From assembly GCA_046262315.1 (NCBI GenBank), contig JBHEMZ010000084.1:1-64000 (forward strand): a stretch of DNA of 64,000 bases. The letters run 5' to 3'. The notes under the pieces were generated by a model. It was not told where the DNA came from. It saw nothing but the letters and a program-made list of their open reading frames with translations, and searched no databases. The DNA comes from JACVRM01 sp046262315. GTDB taxonomy: Bacteria > Actinomycetota > Thermoleophilia > Gaiellales > Gaiellaceae. The position numbers and the translations under genes are program-made. Positions 17,703-26,004 of this stretch are shown here, in pieces; position 1 is the stretch's first letter; every line of letters starts with the position of its first letter.

Positions 17703-20253
17703 AGGTCCGCAGCTCGCCGTCCTCGTCGTCGTCGCCGTGGCCGCGACGCTGCTCGCGGCCGGGATCGCCGCCGTCCGTCGCGACGGCGGCGACGATGGGC
17801 GCAGAGCAGGAGAGCTCCCGGCCTCGGCCTGGTACGGGCTCGTCGGTGAAGCGCCCGTCCCAATCTCGGTCGGCCAGCGCGTCGTCGTCGTGCTCGACGT
17901 GCCATCGCTCGCGCAGCGCGTCGCCCGCGCGGGCGGGAGGGCTACCGAGGCGCAGGAGCGGCGCTGGTCGGCGGCCATCTTCGCCGCCCAGCGCCAGGTG
18001 ATCGCCGAGCTGGCCACGCGCGGGGTCCGCCTCCAGCCCGAGTTCGCGTACGCGCGGGTGATCGCGGGCTTCTCGGTCGCCCTCGAGGCACGCGCCGTCG
18101 CCGTGCTCGAGCGCGCGCCGGGAGTCGCCGGCGTCTATCCGGTCCGCGTCGCCTACCCGGCCGCCGTCCCTACGGCGGGACGCTCGGCGCCCCCGCTGGA
18201 CATGCGGCTGACGGGTGCTACCGGTCGCGGCGTGACGATCGCGCTGCTCGACACGGGCGTGGACCGCGCCCACCCGTTCCTCGCGGGGCGCGTGCGCGAG
18301 GGCTTCGACGTTGTTGCGCGAGACGGGTCCGCGGCCGCCGAGGCGAAGCCGGGCGACCCGCGCGACATCGAGCGTCACGGTACCCAGCTCGCCGGCATTC
18401 TCGTCGGCGCCGGAGGGCCGCAGGGGGCGGTCGGCATCGCGCCGGGAGCCCGCCTGCTGCCCGTGCGCGTCGCCGGCTGGCAGCCGGATGCTGGAGGCGG
18501 CTGGACGGTCTACGGTCGAACCGACCAGCTGATTGCGGGCCTCGAGCGAGCCGTCGACCCGAACGCCGACGGCGACTCGCACGACGCGGCTCGCATCGCG
18601 GTCGTCGGCGTCGCCGAGCCCTATGCCGCCTTCCCAGACAGCCCGGAGGCACTCGCGGTTGCCGGCGCGCAGGCACTCGACACACTCGTCGTCGCCCCCG
18701 CGGGGAACGACGGGCCCGCCGGCCCGCGATACGGGAGCATCGCGGGACCGGGAGGGGCGACCGCGGCGCTCACCGTGGGAGCCGTCGAGGTACGCGGCAG
18801 CGGCCGCATGGCGCAGGTGGCGCTGCGCGTGGGCCTCGATTCAGTGTTCGACGGCGCCGTCCCGCTTGCGGGCGAGACCTCTCCCGACGAGCGCCTCTCA
18901 CTCCCGCTTGCGCTCCCGCGCACGTCCGAGCCGCCCGGATCGCCAGAGGCCGTCGACGTCACCCAGGCAGACTTCTTCGACTCCGAAGGCTTGAGCCTCG
19001 TGGCCGGCCGCGCGGCACTCGTTCCGGCGGGTACCGCTCCTGAGCGGGCCGCCGCTGCTGCCGTGCAGGCCGGCGCGCGGGCAGTCGTCCTCTACGGGGG
19101 CCGTCTGCCCGCCGGTGCTCTGAACGTCGGCGAGGCGGCGCGCGTGCCGGTGGTCGGCGTGCCAGAGCCGGCCGGGCTCGAGCTCGTGTCCGCGCTGCTG
19201 GACGGCGCCGGCGCGCGGGTCTCGCTCGCCGCCGCCGGCAGCTCGACCGTGGGCGGAGGCGTCGCCCCGTTCTCCTCGCGAGGGCTCGCCTTCGACGGCC
19301 GGCTGAAGCCGGAAGCGGTCGCCCCAGGTGTGGCGCTGACGACGTCTGAGCCGGGCGAGAACGAGGATGCGTCCCCGCGCTTCGGCTCCCTCAGCGGAGC
19401 GAGCGCGGCCGCCGCCGTGGCAGGAGCCGCCGCCGCTTTGCTCGCGGACGCCCGCCCGGATCTCGACGCGACCGCGCTCAAGGGAGTGCTCGTGGGCTCC
19501 GCGCGACGGCTCGACGGCGAGCCGCGCACCGCGCAGGGAGCGGGCGTCCTGGATGTCGGCGCCGCGGCCGCGGCCGAGCTCGCCGCCGATCCTGCAACGC
19601 TCGCGTTCGACCGTTCGTCGCGCGGGACCTGGAAGGAGTCGCAGGCACTCACGGTGCGAAACGTCTCGACGCGCGTCGTGCGGGTGGCCGTGCGGGCGCG
19701 AGCGGACGGCACGCCGTTCGGTGTGAAGCTCTCCGTGTACCCGCAGCGGTTCCGGCTTCGGCCGAAGCATCGCGCGACGGTCTACGTCGACGCTGAGTCG
19801 CATGCCGCCGGGGGCGGAACGCTGTCCGGCACCGTCGAGCTGCTGGTGGCCGGCCGCGTCGCGCTCACTGTTCCTTGGGCCGCAGCGCCGCGTGCTCGCG
19901 AGGCGAACCTGCTCGCGACCGTCATCCTCGGCCAGGCACGATTCCGTCCCTCCGATCGCGCGTCGTCGGTGCTGGCGTTCACCGCCGGCCGGCTCCTCCG
20001 CGACCAAGGCCGTTACGAGGTGCAGGCGGTCGCGCGGCTCGATCTCGAGCTCAGGCGTGTCGGAGCGCGCAAGCCGCTCGGCGTGCTCGCCCGTCTCCGT
20101 CACCTGCTCCCGGGACGCTACGCCTTCGGCCTCACCGGCCGCGGCCCCGGCGGCAAGGTGCTGCGACCCGGCCGGTACGAGCTGCGACTCACCGCCTATC
20201 CCACCGGCGAGGGGCCTCCGACCCGCCGCGTGGTGCGGTTCACAATCCTCTAG
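17680..20253 (+). CDS. Secreted subtilisin-like serine protease (S8) with a PA-type insertion
   Basis: About 857 aa from the ATG at 17680; an in-frame TTG at 17671 would add three residues. The N-terminus has a hydrophobic export or anchor segment (LAVLVVVAVAATLLAAGIAAV). An inhibitor-like pro-region precedes the catalytic domain. The triad is in VTIALLDTGVDRAHPF (Asp near residue 190), ERHGTQLAG (His near 232) and FGSLSGASAAAAVAG (Ser near 573). A PA-like domain near 400-525 (GRAALVPAGTAPERAAAAAV and ARAVVLYGG) lies between His and Ser. The last 250 residues are beta domains. It overlaps the end of tsaD by 23 bp, but the function is unrelated. Confidence 0.9.
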   Translation: MRARPSPEGPQLAVLVVVAVAATLLAAGIAAVRRDGGDDGRRAGELPASAWYGLVGEAPVPISVGQRVVVVLDVPSLAQRVARAGGRATEAQERRWSAAIFAAQRQVIAELATRGVRLQPEFAYARVIAGFSVALEARAVAVLERAPGVAGVYPVRVAYPAAVPTAGRSAPPLDMRLTGATGRGVTIALLDTGVDRAHPFLAGRVREGFDVVARDGSAAAEAKPGDPRDIERHGTQLAGILVGAGGPQGAVGIAPGARLLPVRVAGWQPDAGGGWTVYGRTDQLIAGLERAVDPNADGDSHDAARIAVVGVAEPYAAFPDSPEALAVAGAQALDTLVVAPAGNDGPAGPRYGSIAGPGGATAALTVGAVEVRGSGRMAQVALRVGLDSVFDGAVPLAGETSPDERLSLPLALPRTSEPPGSPEAVDVTQADFFDSEGLSLVAGRAALVPAGTAPERAAAAAVQAGARAVVLYGGRLPAGALNVGEAARVPVVGVPEPAGLELVSALLDGAGARVSLAAAGSSTVGGGVAPFSSRGLAFDGRLKPEAVAPGVALTTSEPGENEDASPRFGSLSGASAAAAVAGAAAALLADARPDLDATALKGVLVGSARRLDGEPRTAQGAGVLDVGAAAAAELAADPATLAFDRSSRGTWKESQALTVRNVSTRVVRVAVRARADGTPFGVKLSVYPQRFRLRPKHRATVYVDAESHAAGGGTLSGTVELLVAGRVALTVPWAAAPRAREANLLATVILGQARFRPSDRASSVLAFTAGRLLRDQGRYEVQAVARLDLELRRVGARKPLGVLARLRHLLPGRYAFGLTGRGPGGKVLRPGRYELRLTAYPTGEGPPTRRVVRFTIL

Positions 20254-20326
20254 CGACGCGGAGAAAGCTGTGGAAAACGCGGTGTAAGATCGACGCCGCC
20301 GGTGACCTGACGAGCAAGGAGCGCCT

Positions 20327-21601
20327 GTGACGACCGTCGAGCTTCCCGAGTCTCACCTCCAGGAGAACCCTTTCCACATCGCGCAGGAGCAGCTCCAGCG
20401 CGTGGCCGAGGTGTTTGCCATCGACCAGAACCTCATCAACGTGCTGCGGGAGTGCAAGAAGGCGGTCGCCGTCTCCATCCCCGTGTACATGGACAACGGG
20501 ACGATTCGGAATTTCCAGGGCTACCGCGTCACCCACAACATCGCGCGCGGGCCCTCGAAAGGCGGGATTCGCTACCACGCCGACGTCACACTGGACGAGG
20601 TCAAGGCGCTCGCGATGTGGATGACGTGGAAGTGCGCGCTCGTGAACATCCCGTTCGGCGGCGCCAAGGGCGGGGTGGTCTGCAACCCCAAGGAGCTCTC
20701 GCGGCTCGAGCTCCAGAAGATGACCCGCCGCTTCACGAGCGAGATCATCAACGAGATCGGCCCGGAGAAGGATATCCCGGCTCCAGACGTGGGCACCGAT
20801 CCGTCGGTGATGGCCTGGATCTTCGACACGTACTCGATGAACAAGGGCCACTCCGTGCTCGGCGTGGTCACGGGCAAGCCGCTCAACGTGGGTGGGTCGT
20901 TGGGGCGGCTCGAGGCCACGTCGCGGGGAGCGCTCTACTGCATCCGCGAGGCGCTCCGCAAGGAGAACGGGTCGATCGAGGGGACACGTTTCGCCATTCA
21001 GGGCTTCGGCAACGTCGGAAGTTTCCTCGCGCGATTTCTGGCGGAGGAAGGCGGCATCGTCGTCGCCGTCTCGGACTCGGGCGGCGGCCTGCACAATCCG
21101 AACGGCCTCGACGTGAGCGCAGTACTCGCCCACAAGCAGGAGACCGGGCGTCTGCAGGGGCTGCGCGGTGCGGACGCGGTCACGAACGACGAGCTGCTGC
21201 TGCTGGACTGCGACGTGCTCGCGCCGTGTGCACTGGAGCAGGTGATCACGGCAGACAACGCCGACCGCATCAAGGCGCGCATCATCTGCGAGGGCGCGAA
21301 CGGCCCGACGACACCGGCTGCGGACGAGATCCTCGACGACCGCGGCGTGCTCGTCCTGCCGGACATCCTCGCGAACGCGGGCGGGGTGGTCGTGTCGTAC
21401 TTCGAGTGGGTGCAGGGGCTCCAGGAGTACTTCTGGAAGGAGAACGAGGTGAACGCGCGGTTGAACGACATCATGACCCGGTCGTTCAACGAGACCTGGA
21501 ACCTCCACGACCAGCGCGGCACGAGCATGCGCATCGCGGCGTACGGGCTCGCCGTGCAGCGCGTCTCGGAAGCGACGATGACGCGCGGCCTCTACCCCTA
21601 A
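20327..21601 (+). CDS. gdhA: Glutamate (Glu/Leu/Phe/Val family) dehydrogenase
   Basis: 424 aa. Interconverts glutamate and 2-oxoglutarate plus ammonia. Substrate-domain motifs are GPSKGGIRYHADVTLDEVK and the catalytic lysine in VNIPFGGAKGGV (near residue 112), followed by PAPDVGTDPSVMAW. The cofactor domain has FAIQGFGNVGSFLA near residue 225. The length fits the hexameric small GDH. The GTG at 20327 has a ribosome binding site (AAGGAG) 7-8 nt upstream, unlike the leaderless genes nearby. A strong hairpin follows the stop. Confidence 0.95.
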   Translation: MTTVELPESHLQENPFHIAQEQLQRVAEVFAIDQNLINVLRECKKAVAVSIPVYMDNGTIRNFQGYRVTHNIARGPSKGGIRYHADVTLDEVKALAMWMTWKCALVNIPFGGAKGGVVCNPKELSRLELQKMTRRFTSEIINEIGPEKDIPAPDVGTDPSVMAWIFDTYSMNKGHSVLGVVTGKPLNVGGSLGRLEATSRGALYCIREALRKENGSIEGTRFAIQGFGNVGSFLARFLAEEGGIVVAVSDSGGGLHNPNGLDVSAVLAHKQETGRLQGLRGADAVTNDELLLLDCDVLAPCALEQVITADNADRIKARIICEGANGPTTPAADEILDDRGVLVLPDILANAGGVVVSYFEWVQGLQEYFWKENEVNARLNDIMTRSFNETWNLHDQRGTSMRIAAYGLAVQRVSEATMTRGLYP

Positions 21602-21626
21602 CGGGGGAACCCTTGGTTCCCCCGTT
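21600..21626 (+). terminator. Intrinsic-type hairpin after the glutamate dehydrogenase
   Basis: AACGGGGGAACC and GGTTCCCCCGTT pair over 12 bp around a CTT loop, starting inside the stop codon. No U tract follows, as is common in high-GC actinobacteria. Confidence 0.7.
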
Positions 21627-21783
21627 GGCCCCCTCCTTGCGGGCGTTGGCTCGGGTTCGTTTGTGGACGGAGCCGGCGGCTCGCGCGGTGGTTCCACCGT
21701 TGCCTTCTTGTCGGTAAGCCTCCCGCCGGGACAAGCCCGGCTCCGGCGTCGGTTCGTCCGATCTCACCGACGGCCGCCGTTCG

Positions 21784-21800
21784 GGAACCTGCGGTTCCCT
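21784..21800. repeat. Small inverted repeat GGGAACC-TGC-GGTTCCC
   Basis: Seven-bp arms and a 3-nt loop, in the intergenic space before the glutaredoxin-like gene. It carries the same GGGAACC core as the terminator at 21600-21626. Confidence 0.45.
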
Positions 21801-21830
21801 TGCCCCTCCGCCTATGGCAGCTTCTGACTC

Positions 21831-22097
21831 GTGACGCCTCGTGTGACGCTGTACTCCTCGCCCGGCTGCGGCCTTTGCGACCGGGCACGGGCGGTTCTGG
21901 CTGCCGTCCGGGCCGAGGTGCCGTTTGCGCTCGAGGAGGTGGACATTTCCGGCGACGCGGCGCTCGAGGCTGCCTACCGCGAGTGGCTGCCGGTCGTCGA
22001 GATCGACGGCGAGCGGCGCTTCGTCTATTTCGTGCCTGAGGACGTGTTGCGGCGGGCGTTGCGTGCACAATCCCCTGCTCCTGACACGACTTTGTGA
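21831..22097 (+). CDS. Glutaredoxin-like thiol-disulfide protein
   Basis: 88 aa. Thioredoxin fold of the small glutaredoxin-like (DUF836) type: VTLYSSPGCGLCDRARAVL with the CxxC redox pair at Cys13 and Cys16, EVDISGD, and the cis-proline region LPVVEIDGERRFVYF. It lies immediately upstream of rex, and small glutaredoxin-like genes often sit in this position in actinobacteria. The GTG at 21831 is the best start; the start context is otherwise weak. Confidence 0.85.
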   Translation: MTPRVTLYSSPGCGLCDRARAVLAAVRAEVPFALEEVDISGDAALEAAYREWLPVVEIDGERRFVYFVPEDVLRRALRAQSPAPDTTL

Positions 22098-22126
22098 CTG
22101 CCCCCGCGGCGCACCGCCGCTAGCTG

Positions 22127-22141
22127 GCACAATCCTTGTGC
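22127..22141. promoter_or_regulatory. Inverted repeat at the rex start, candidate operator
   Basis: GCACAA-TCC-TTGTGC ends 1 bp before the rex GTG (22143) and contains a CACAAT -10-like hexamer. Its half-sites are in the opposite order from the usual Rex operator (TTGTG...CACAA). Autoregulation by Rex is therefore possible but not shown. Confidence 0.45.
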
Positions 22142-22142
22142 G

Positions 22143-22793
22143 GTGTTACAAAGTTCGCCACAGGGGCCCGAGACCGGGGAACGGCTTACGGTCGGCGTGG
22201 CGGCCCGGCTCAGCCGGTACCTGCAGGTTTTGACGCAGGCGCGCAAGATGGGAAAGGAGCGCATCTCCTCCCAGGAGATCGCGGACTACACGAATATCAA
22301 CGCGACGCAGATCCGCCGCGACCTCTCAGCGTTCGGCAAGTTCGGCAAGCGAGGGGTCGGCTACAACATCGATTCGCTGCTGGGCGAGATCCGCCGCATC
22401 CTACGCACGCAGGGGCAGCACAACATCGCGCTCGTCGGCGCGGGGCGGCTCGGGCAGGCAATCGCGAGCTCGCCGATCTTTGCGGAGCACGGCATCAATG
22501 TCGCGGCTATCGTCGACACCGACCCGGAGAAGATCGGACGGCGGCTGGGACACGTCGAGATCAGCGACTACCGGCGGCTCGGCGAGATCGTCCAAGAGCG
22601 CAACATCATCATCGGCGTCATCGCGGTGCCGGCCGACCGCGCCCAGGAAGCCGCGGATGACCTCGTCGAGGCGGGCGTCAAGATCGTCTTCAACTACTCA
22701 GAAGCGTTGCTCGACGTGCCCTCCGACGTCGCTGTGCACACGTCGAATCCCGCGGTCGAGCTCCTCTACGCCCTCTACTTCCATCTGACGTAG
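22143..22793 (+). CDS. rex: Redox-sensing transcriptional repressor Rex
   Basis: 216 aa. Dimeric NAD(H)-sensing repressor. The N-terminal winged helix (residues 15-85) includes SSQEIADYTNINATQIRRDL and SAFGKFGKRGVGY. The Rossmann domain starts at NIALVGAGRLGQAI and ends with the swapped helix NPAVELLYALYFHL. The GTG at 22143 gives a normal length. It sits right behind an inverted repeat and a glutaredoxin-like gene, consistent with a redox regulon. Confidence 0.95.
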   Translation: MLQSSPQGPETGERLTVGVAARLSRYLQVLTQARKMGKERISSQEIADYTNINATQIRRDLSAFGKFGKRGVGYNIDSLLGEIRRILRTQGQHNIALVGAGRLGQAIASSPIFAEHGINVAAIVDTDPEKIGRRLGHVEISDYRRLGEIVQERNIIIGVIAVPADRAQEAADDLVEAGVKIVFNYSEALLDVPSDVAVHTSNPAVELLYALYFHLT

Positions 22794-22822
22794 ACCCGTC
22801 CGGAAGGGCGAGCCTCCGCCCA

Positions 22823-22828
22823 TACCCT
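22823..22828 (+). promoter_or_regulatory. -10 box, leaderless type
   Basis: TACCCT, 6 nt before the GTG at 22835. Confidence 0.4.
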
Positions 22829-22834
22829 GCCGCC

Positions 22835-24076
22835 GTGCGCATCCTGGTCTGGCACGGCTACCTGCTCGCGGGCACGGGCTCGAACATTTACTCCCGCGCG
22901 CTCGCGCGCGCGTGGGGCCGCGCGGGGCACGATGTGGTCGTCCTGTCCCAGGAGCCGCATCCCGAGCGGTTCGACCTCGGCGGGGCGACCGTGGTGCGGC
23001 CGGACATAGGCGGGGTTCTGCCCGTCTTCGTGCTCGACCGCTACGAGGGGCTCGAGGCGCGCTACCTGCATGAGTTTTCGCCGAAGGAGCTGGACCGTTA
23101 CTTCGACCGGAACGCGGCGGCCGTCCGTGATCAGCTGCCGGCCGACCTCGTCTTCGCCAATCACGTGCTGCCGGGAGGCGAAGTCGCCGCGCGAGCGGGG
23201 ACCGCCTACGCCGTGAAGGTGCACGGCTCCGAGCTCGAGTACTCGCTGCGCGGCCGGCCTGAGCTCGTCGAGCGCGCCCGTGTGGCGCTCGACGGCGCAC
23301 AGGCTGTCTTCGTGGGGTCGGAGCACATCCGCTCCGTGCTGGAGGACGTCGTGGGGCACGTCGACCGTGTCCACGAGGTGCCACCGGGCGTCGACGTGGA
23401 CGAGTTCGTCCCCGAGACGCGCGACGCCGCGCTCGCCGCGCTTCTCTCCGAGTGCCGGCGCGACATGCCGAACCCGGGCGGCGCCGAGGTGCGGCTGCCT
23501 GACGAGGGGAACGCGGAGCGCCTCGAGCGTTTCTTCTCGGCGGACGAACCGACCGTTCTCTACTTCGGCAAGCTGCTCCGCAACAAGGGTGTCCACGTGC
23601 TCTTCGAGGCGCTGCGGCGCGTGGGCGCCCGGTCGGTAATCGTCGGCTTCGGCGACTATCGCGAGGAACTGGAGCGGATGGCGCCGCCGCGCGCGCTTTT
23701 CACGGGTGCCCTCGAGCACCGCCACCTTGTGCACCTCCTGCCCCTCTGCGACGTAGCCGTGGTGCCCTCGATCTTCCCCGAAGCGTTTGGCATGGTGGCC
23801 GCGGAGGCGGCGGCAGCCGGCTGTCCGCCGCTCGTCGCGCGACACTCGGGTCTCGCCGAGGTCGCGGCCGCGCTGGAGGAGGCGTACGGGTCTGAGCGCG
23901 CCGCGCTTGCGAGCTTCCGTACGCGCGACGCGGCCGACCTGGCGTCGAAGCTCGAGGCGCTTCTCGCGCTTCCCGCGGAAGAGCGGCGTGAGCTCGGCGC
24001 CGCCGCACGCCGGACGGCCGTCGGGTGCTGGAGTTGGGAGCGGATCGCCGAGCGGCTGCTGGCGCCCTTCGAGTGA
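22835..24076 (+). CDS. Glycosyltransferase family 4
   Basis: 413 aa, GT-B fold. The acceptor domain begins MRILVWHGYLLAGTGSNIYS (GxGxxxY-type loop) and continues with YAVKVHGSELEY. The donor domain shows VLYFGKLLRNKGVHVLFEAL near residue 240 and the sugar-nucleotide motif IFPEAFGMVAAEAAAAG near 315. It probably transfers a sugar to a lipid or polysaccharide acceptor at the membrane. The substrate cannot be told, and it is not in a polysaccharide cluster here. Confidence 0.9.
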   Translation: MRILVWHGYLLAGTGSNIYSRALARAWGRAGHDVVVLSQEPHPERFDLGGATVVRPDIGGVLPVFVLDRYEGLEARYLHEFSPKELDRYFDRNAAAVRDQLPADLVFANHVLPGGEVAARAGTAYAVKVHGSELEYSLRGRPELVERARVALDGAQAVFVGSEHIRSVLEDVVGHVDRVHEVPPGVDVDEFVPETRDAALAALLSECRRDMPNPGGAEVRLPDEGNAERLERFFSADEPTVLYFGKLLRNKGVHVLFEALRRVGARSVIVGFGDYREELERMAPPRALFTGALEHRHLVHLLPLCDVAVVPSIFPEAFGMVAAEAAAAGCPPLVARHSGLAEVAAALEEAYGSERAALASFRTRDAADLASKLEALLALPAEERRELGAAARRTAVGCWSWERIAERLLAPFE

Positions 24077-24284
24077 CCGGGCGGTTGTCCACGGCAGCCA
24101 CGTCTCGTGCGGCCATCTTGCAGGGACTGTCCCTGACAGCCGTCTCGAGCGGACACGGCGTTCGTCACAAGGCTGTGCCGTTTTTTCCACGGACCCCCGA
24201 CCTCGACCTGGCGGAAGATCCGGCAACAGGATTTGTGACGTTTCCTCGACAGGGCGGCGACGCCGGGCGGGCCAGCCGCCTCTA

Positions 24285-24290
24285 TACGCT
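24285..24290 (+). promoter_or_regulatory. -10 box, leaderless type
   Basis: TACGCT, 6 nt before the GTG at 24297. Confidence 0.45.
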
Positions 24291-24296
24291 TCGCCC

Positions 24297-25457
24297 GTGG
24301 GAGACGAGCAGCGCCTGCCCTACGACGAACTTCTCCGCCTCGCACGCGAGGGGTACGAATCGGGCCGTGACTTCACTGTTGCCGTCGAGGAGGAATTCGC
24401 CATCCTCGACCCGGACACGCTTGACCTGTCCAGCCGTTTCGAAGATCTCCAGGCGGCTGCTCGCGGCACCCAGCTCGAGCAGCACCTCGTAGGGGAGCTG
24501 ATCGCTTCGGAGGTCGAGGTGCGCACGGGGCGCTGTGAGACCTTCGCGGCCGCGGCCACACGGCTCCCGGAACGCCGAGAGCAGCTCCGCGATCTTGCCG
24601 GGCAGCACGGTGTCCTACTCGCCTCGCCGGGCACGCATCCGTGGAGCCCGTGGCAAGACCAGCGCATCATCGACACGCCGCACTACCGGCGCAATGACGA
24701 AATCCTTCGCTACGTCGTATGGCGCAACAACTCGTTCGGCCTACACGTTCATGTCGGCATCCGCGGCGCCGACCGCGCCATCCGGGTCGCGACCGCGCTG
24801 CGTGCGTACCTGCCGGACCTGCTCGCCCTCTCGGCCAGTTCGCCGTTCGTGGAGAACGTGAACACCGGCCTGCGCTCTGCGCGCACCCAGATCTTCACGC
24901 GCATGTTCCCACGCTGTGGCATCCCCGATCCGCACGAGACCTGGGACGAGTACGAGTCGTACGTGCGCCTGCTCTACGAGACCGCCTCGATTACCGAGCA
25001 CACGCAGCTCTGGTGGAGCGTCCGCCCGCACCTCGGCTTCCCGACCGTCGAGATCCGCATCTGCGACGCGCAGCCGGACGTGGGGGAGGCCCGGGCTCTC
25101 GCGGCACTTCTCTACTCGCTGACGGCGCGCGTGGCCCGCGCTCTCGACGAGGGCGAGCCTCTCCCGGCTCCGCCACCGCGCATGATCGAGGAGAACTTCT
25201 GGCGCGCGATCCGCTGGGGACTCTCGGGCGAGCTGATTCACCTGGGCACGTACGCCGTCCGCCCCGCCCGCGCCGCGCTGGAGGAGCTGGTCGAGTGGGT
25301 GCTGCCCGTGGCCGAGGAGCTCGGCGCTGCGCCTTATCTCTCGATTCCGGCTGCCAACTCGGCCGAGCGCCAGATCGTCCGTCACGACGAGGGTGCGTCG
25401 TTGCGTGAGATCCTTGCTGAACTCGTGGTAGGCCAGCAGGAGCCGGTGCGTGGCTGA
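24297..25457 (+). CDS. GCS2-family glutamate--cysteine ligase-like carboxylate-amine ligase (YbdK type)
   Basis: 386 aa from the GTG at 24297. The reading frame is open further upstream, but homology begins at FTVAVEEEFAILDPDTLDLS, the usual N-terminus. Other family blocks are LIASEVEVRTGRCE, SPGTHPWSPWQDQRI, FGLHVHVGI, HLGFPTVEIRICDAQPD and the C-terminal IPAANSAERQIVRH. ATP-grasp-related ligases of this family form gamma-glutamyl amides; YbdK homologues have weak glutamate-cysteine ligase activity, so the true substrate is open. It overlaps the DUF1844 gene by 8 bp. Confidence 0.9.
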   Translation: MGDEQRLPYDELLRLAREGYESGRDFTVAVEEEFAILDPDTLDLSSRFEDLQAAARGTQLEQHLVGELIASEVEVRTGRCETFAAAATRLPERREQLRDLAGQHGVLLASPGTHPWSPWQDQRIIDTPHYRRNDEILRYVVWRNNSFGLHVHVGIRGADRAIRVATALRAYLPDLLALSASSPFVENVNTGLRSARTQIFTRMFPRCGIPDPHETWDEYESYVRLLYETASITEHTQLWWSVRPHLGFPTVEIRICDAQPDVGEARALAALLYSLTARVARALDEGEPLPAPPPRMIEENFWRAIRWGLSGELIHLGTYAVRPARAALEELVEWVLPVAEELGAAPYLSIPAANSAERQIVRHDEGASLREILAELVVGQQEPVRG

Positions 25458-25845
25458 GCCCGAGCAGACCGAGGAGGAGCTGCGCGAACGCGTCGAGGCT
25501 GAGCTCAAGCGCCTCAAGGTCTCCGACGTGCTGCTCCAGTCCGTCTACACGATCTCCTCTCTCGGCTACCGCCGGCTGGCCCCCGCGGAACGCGACCTCG
25601 AGCAGGCGCGGCTGGCGATCGACTCGGTCAAGGCGCTCATGCCCGTGCTCGAGGCCGCGCTGCCGCCCGAGGCGATCAGCGAGCTGAACCAGCTTGCCGC
25701 GAGCCTCCAGCTCGCATACGCGCAGGCGGCGCTCGGCAGCAGCCGGCCTTTAGGTGCCACCGAGCCACAAGGCGAGGACGAATCCAAGGCTCAGGTCGAG
25801 GATGAGGGTGGTCGCGGGGCCACTGACAGGGCGGAGCTCGCCTGA
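25450..25845 (+). CDS. DUF1844 protein
   Basis: 131 aa. The conserved part is the helical stretch VLLQSVYTISSLGYRRLAP to SLQLAYAQAAL (about 27-98), which fits DUF1844. The acidic tail after residue 100 looks disordered. No enzymatic motif or membrane segment is present. The GTG at 25450 overlaps the ligase gene by 8 bp, so the two are probably co-expressed. Function unknown. Confidence 0.8.
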   Translation: MAEPEQTEEELRERVEAELKRLKVSDVLLQSVYTISSLGYRRLAPAERDLEQARLAIDSVKALMPVLEAALPPEAISELNQLAASLQLAYAQAALGSSRPLGATEPQGEDESKAQVEDEGGRGATDRAELA

Positions 25846-26004
25846 TTGCCAAGTGTCGGCGTCTTACGGCGAAGTCGGCCAGCATTGGACGGCGTGTGCG
25901 CGATGGCGCTCCGCGGGGCGACCTAGGCCGAGCGGCCTATTGAAATCCGGCCCCGGGAGTGCGACACTGAGGTCTGGTTCGGGCGGGGGGAGGGCCTCGC
26001 AGGG

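Noticed and set aside
22127..22141. Classical Rex operator call
   Set aside because: The half-sites are in reversed order (CACAA...TTGTG rather than TTGTG...CACAA), so I kept it only as a generic candidate operator.
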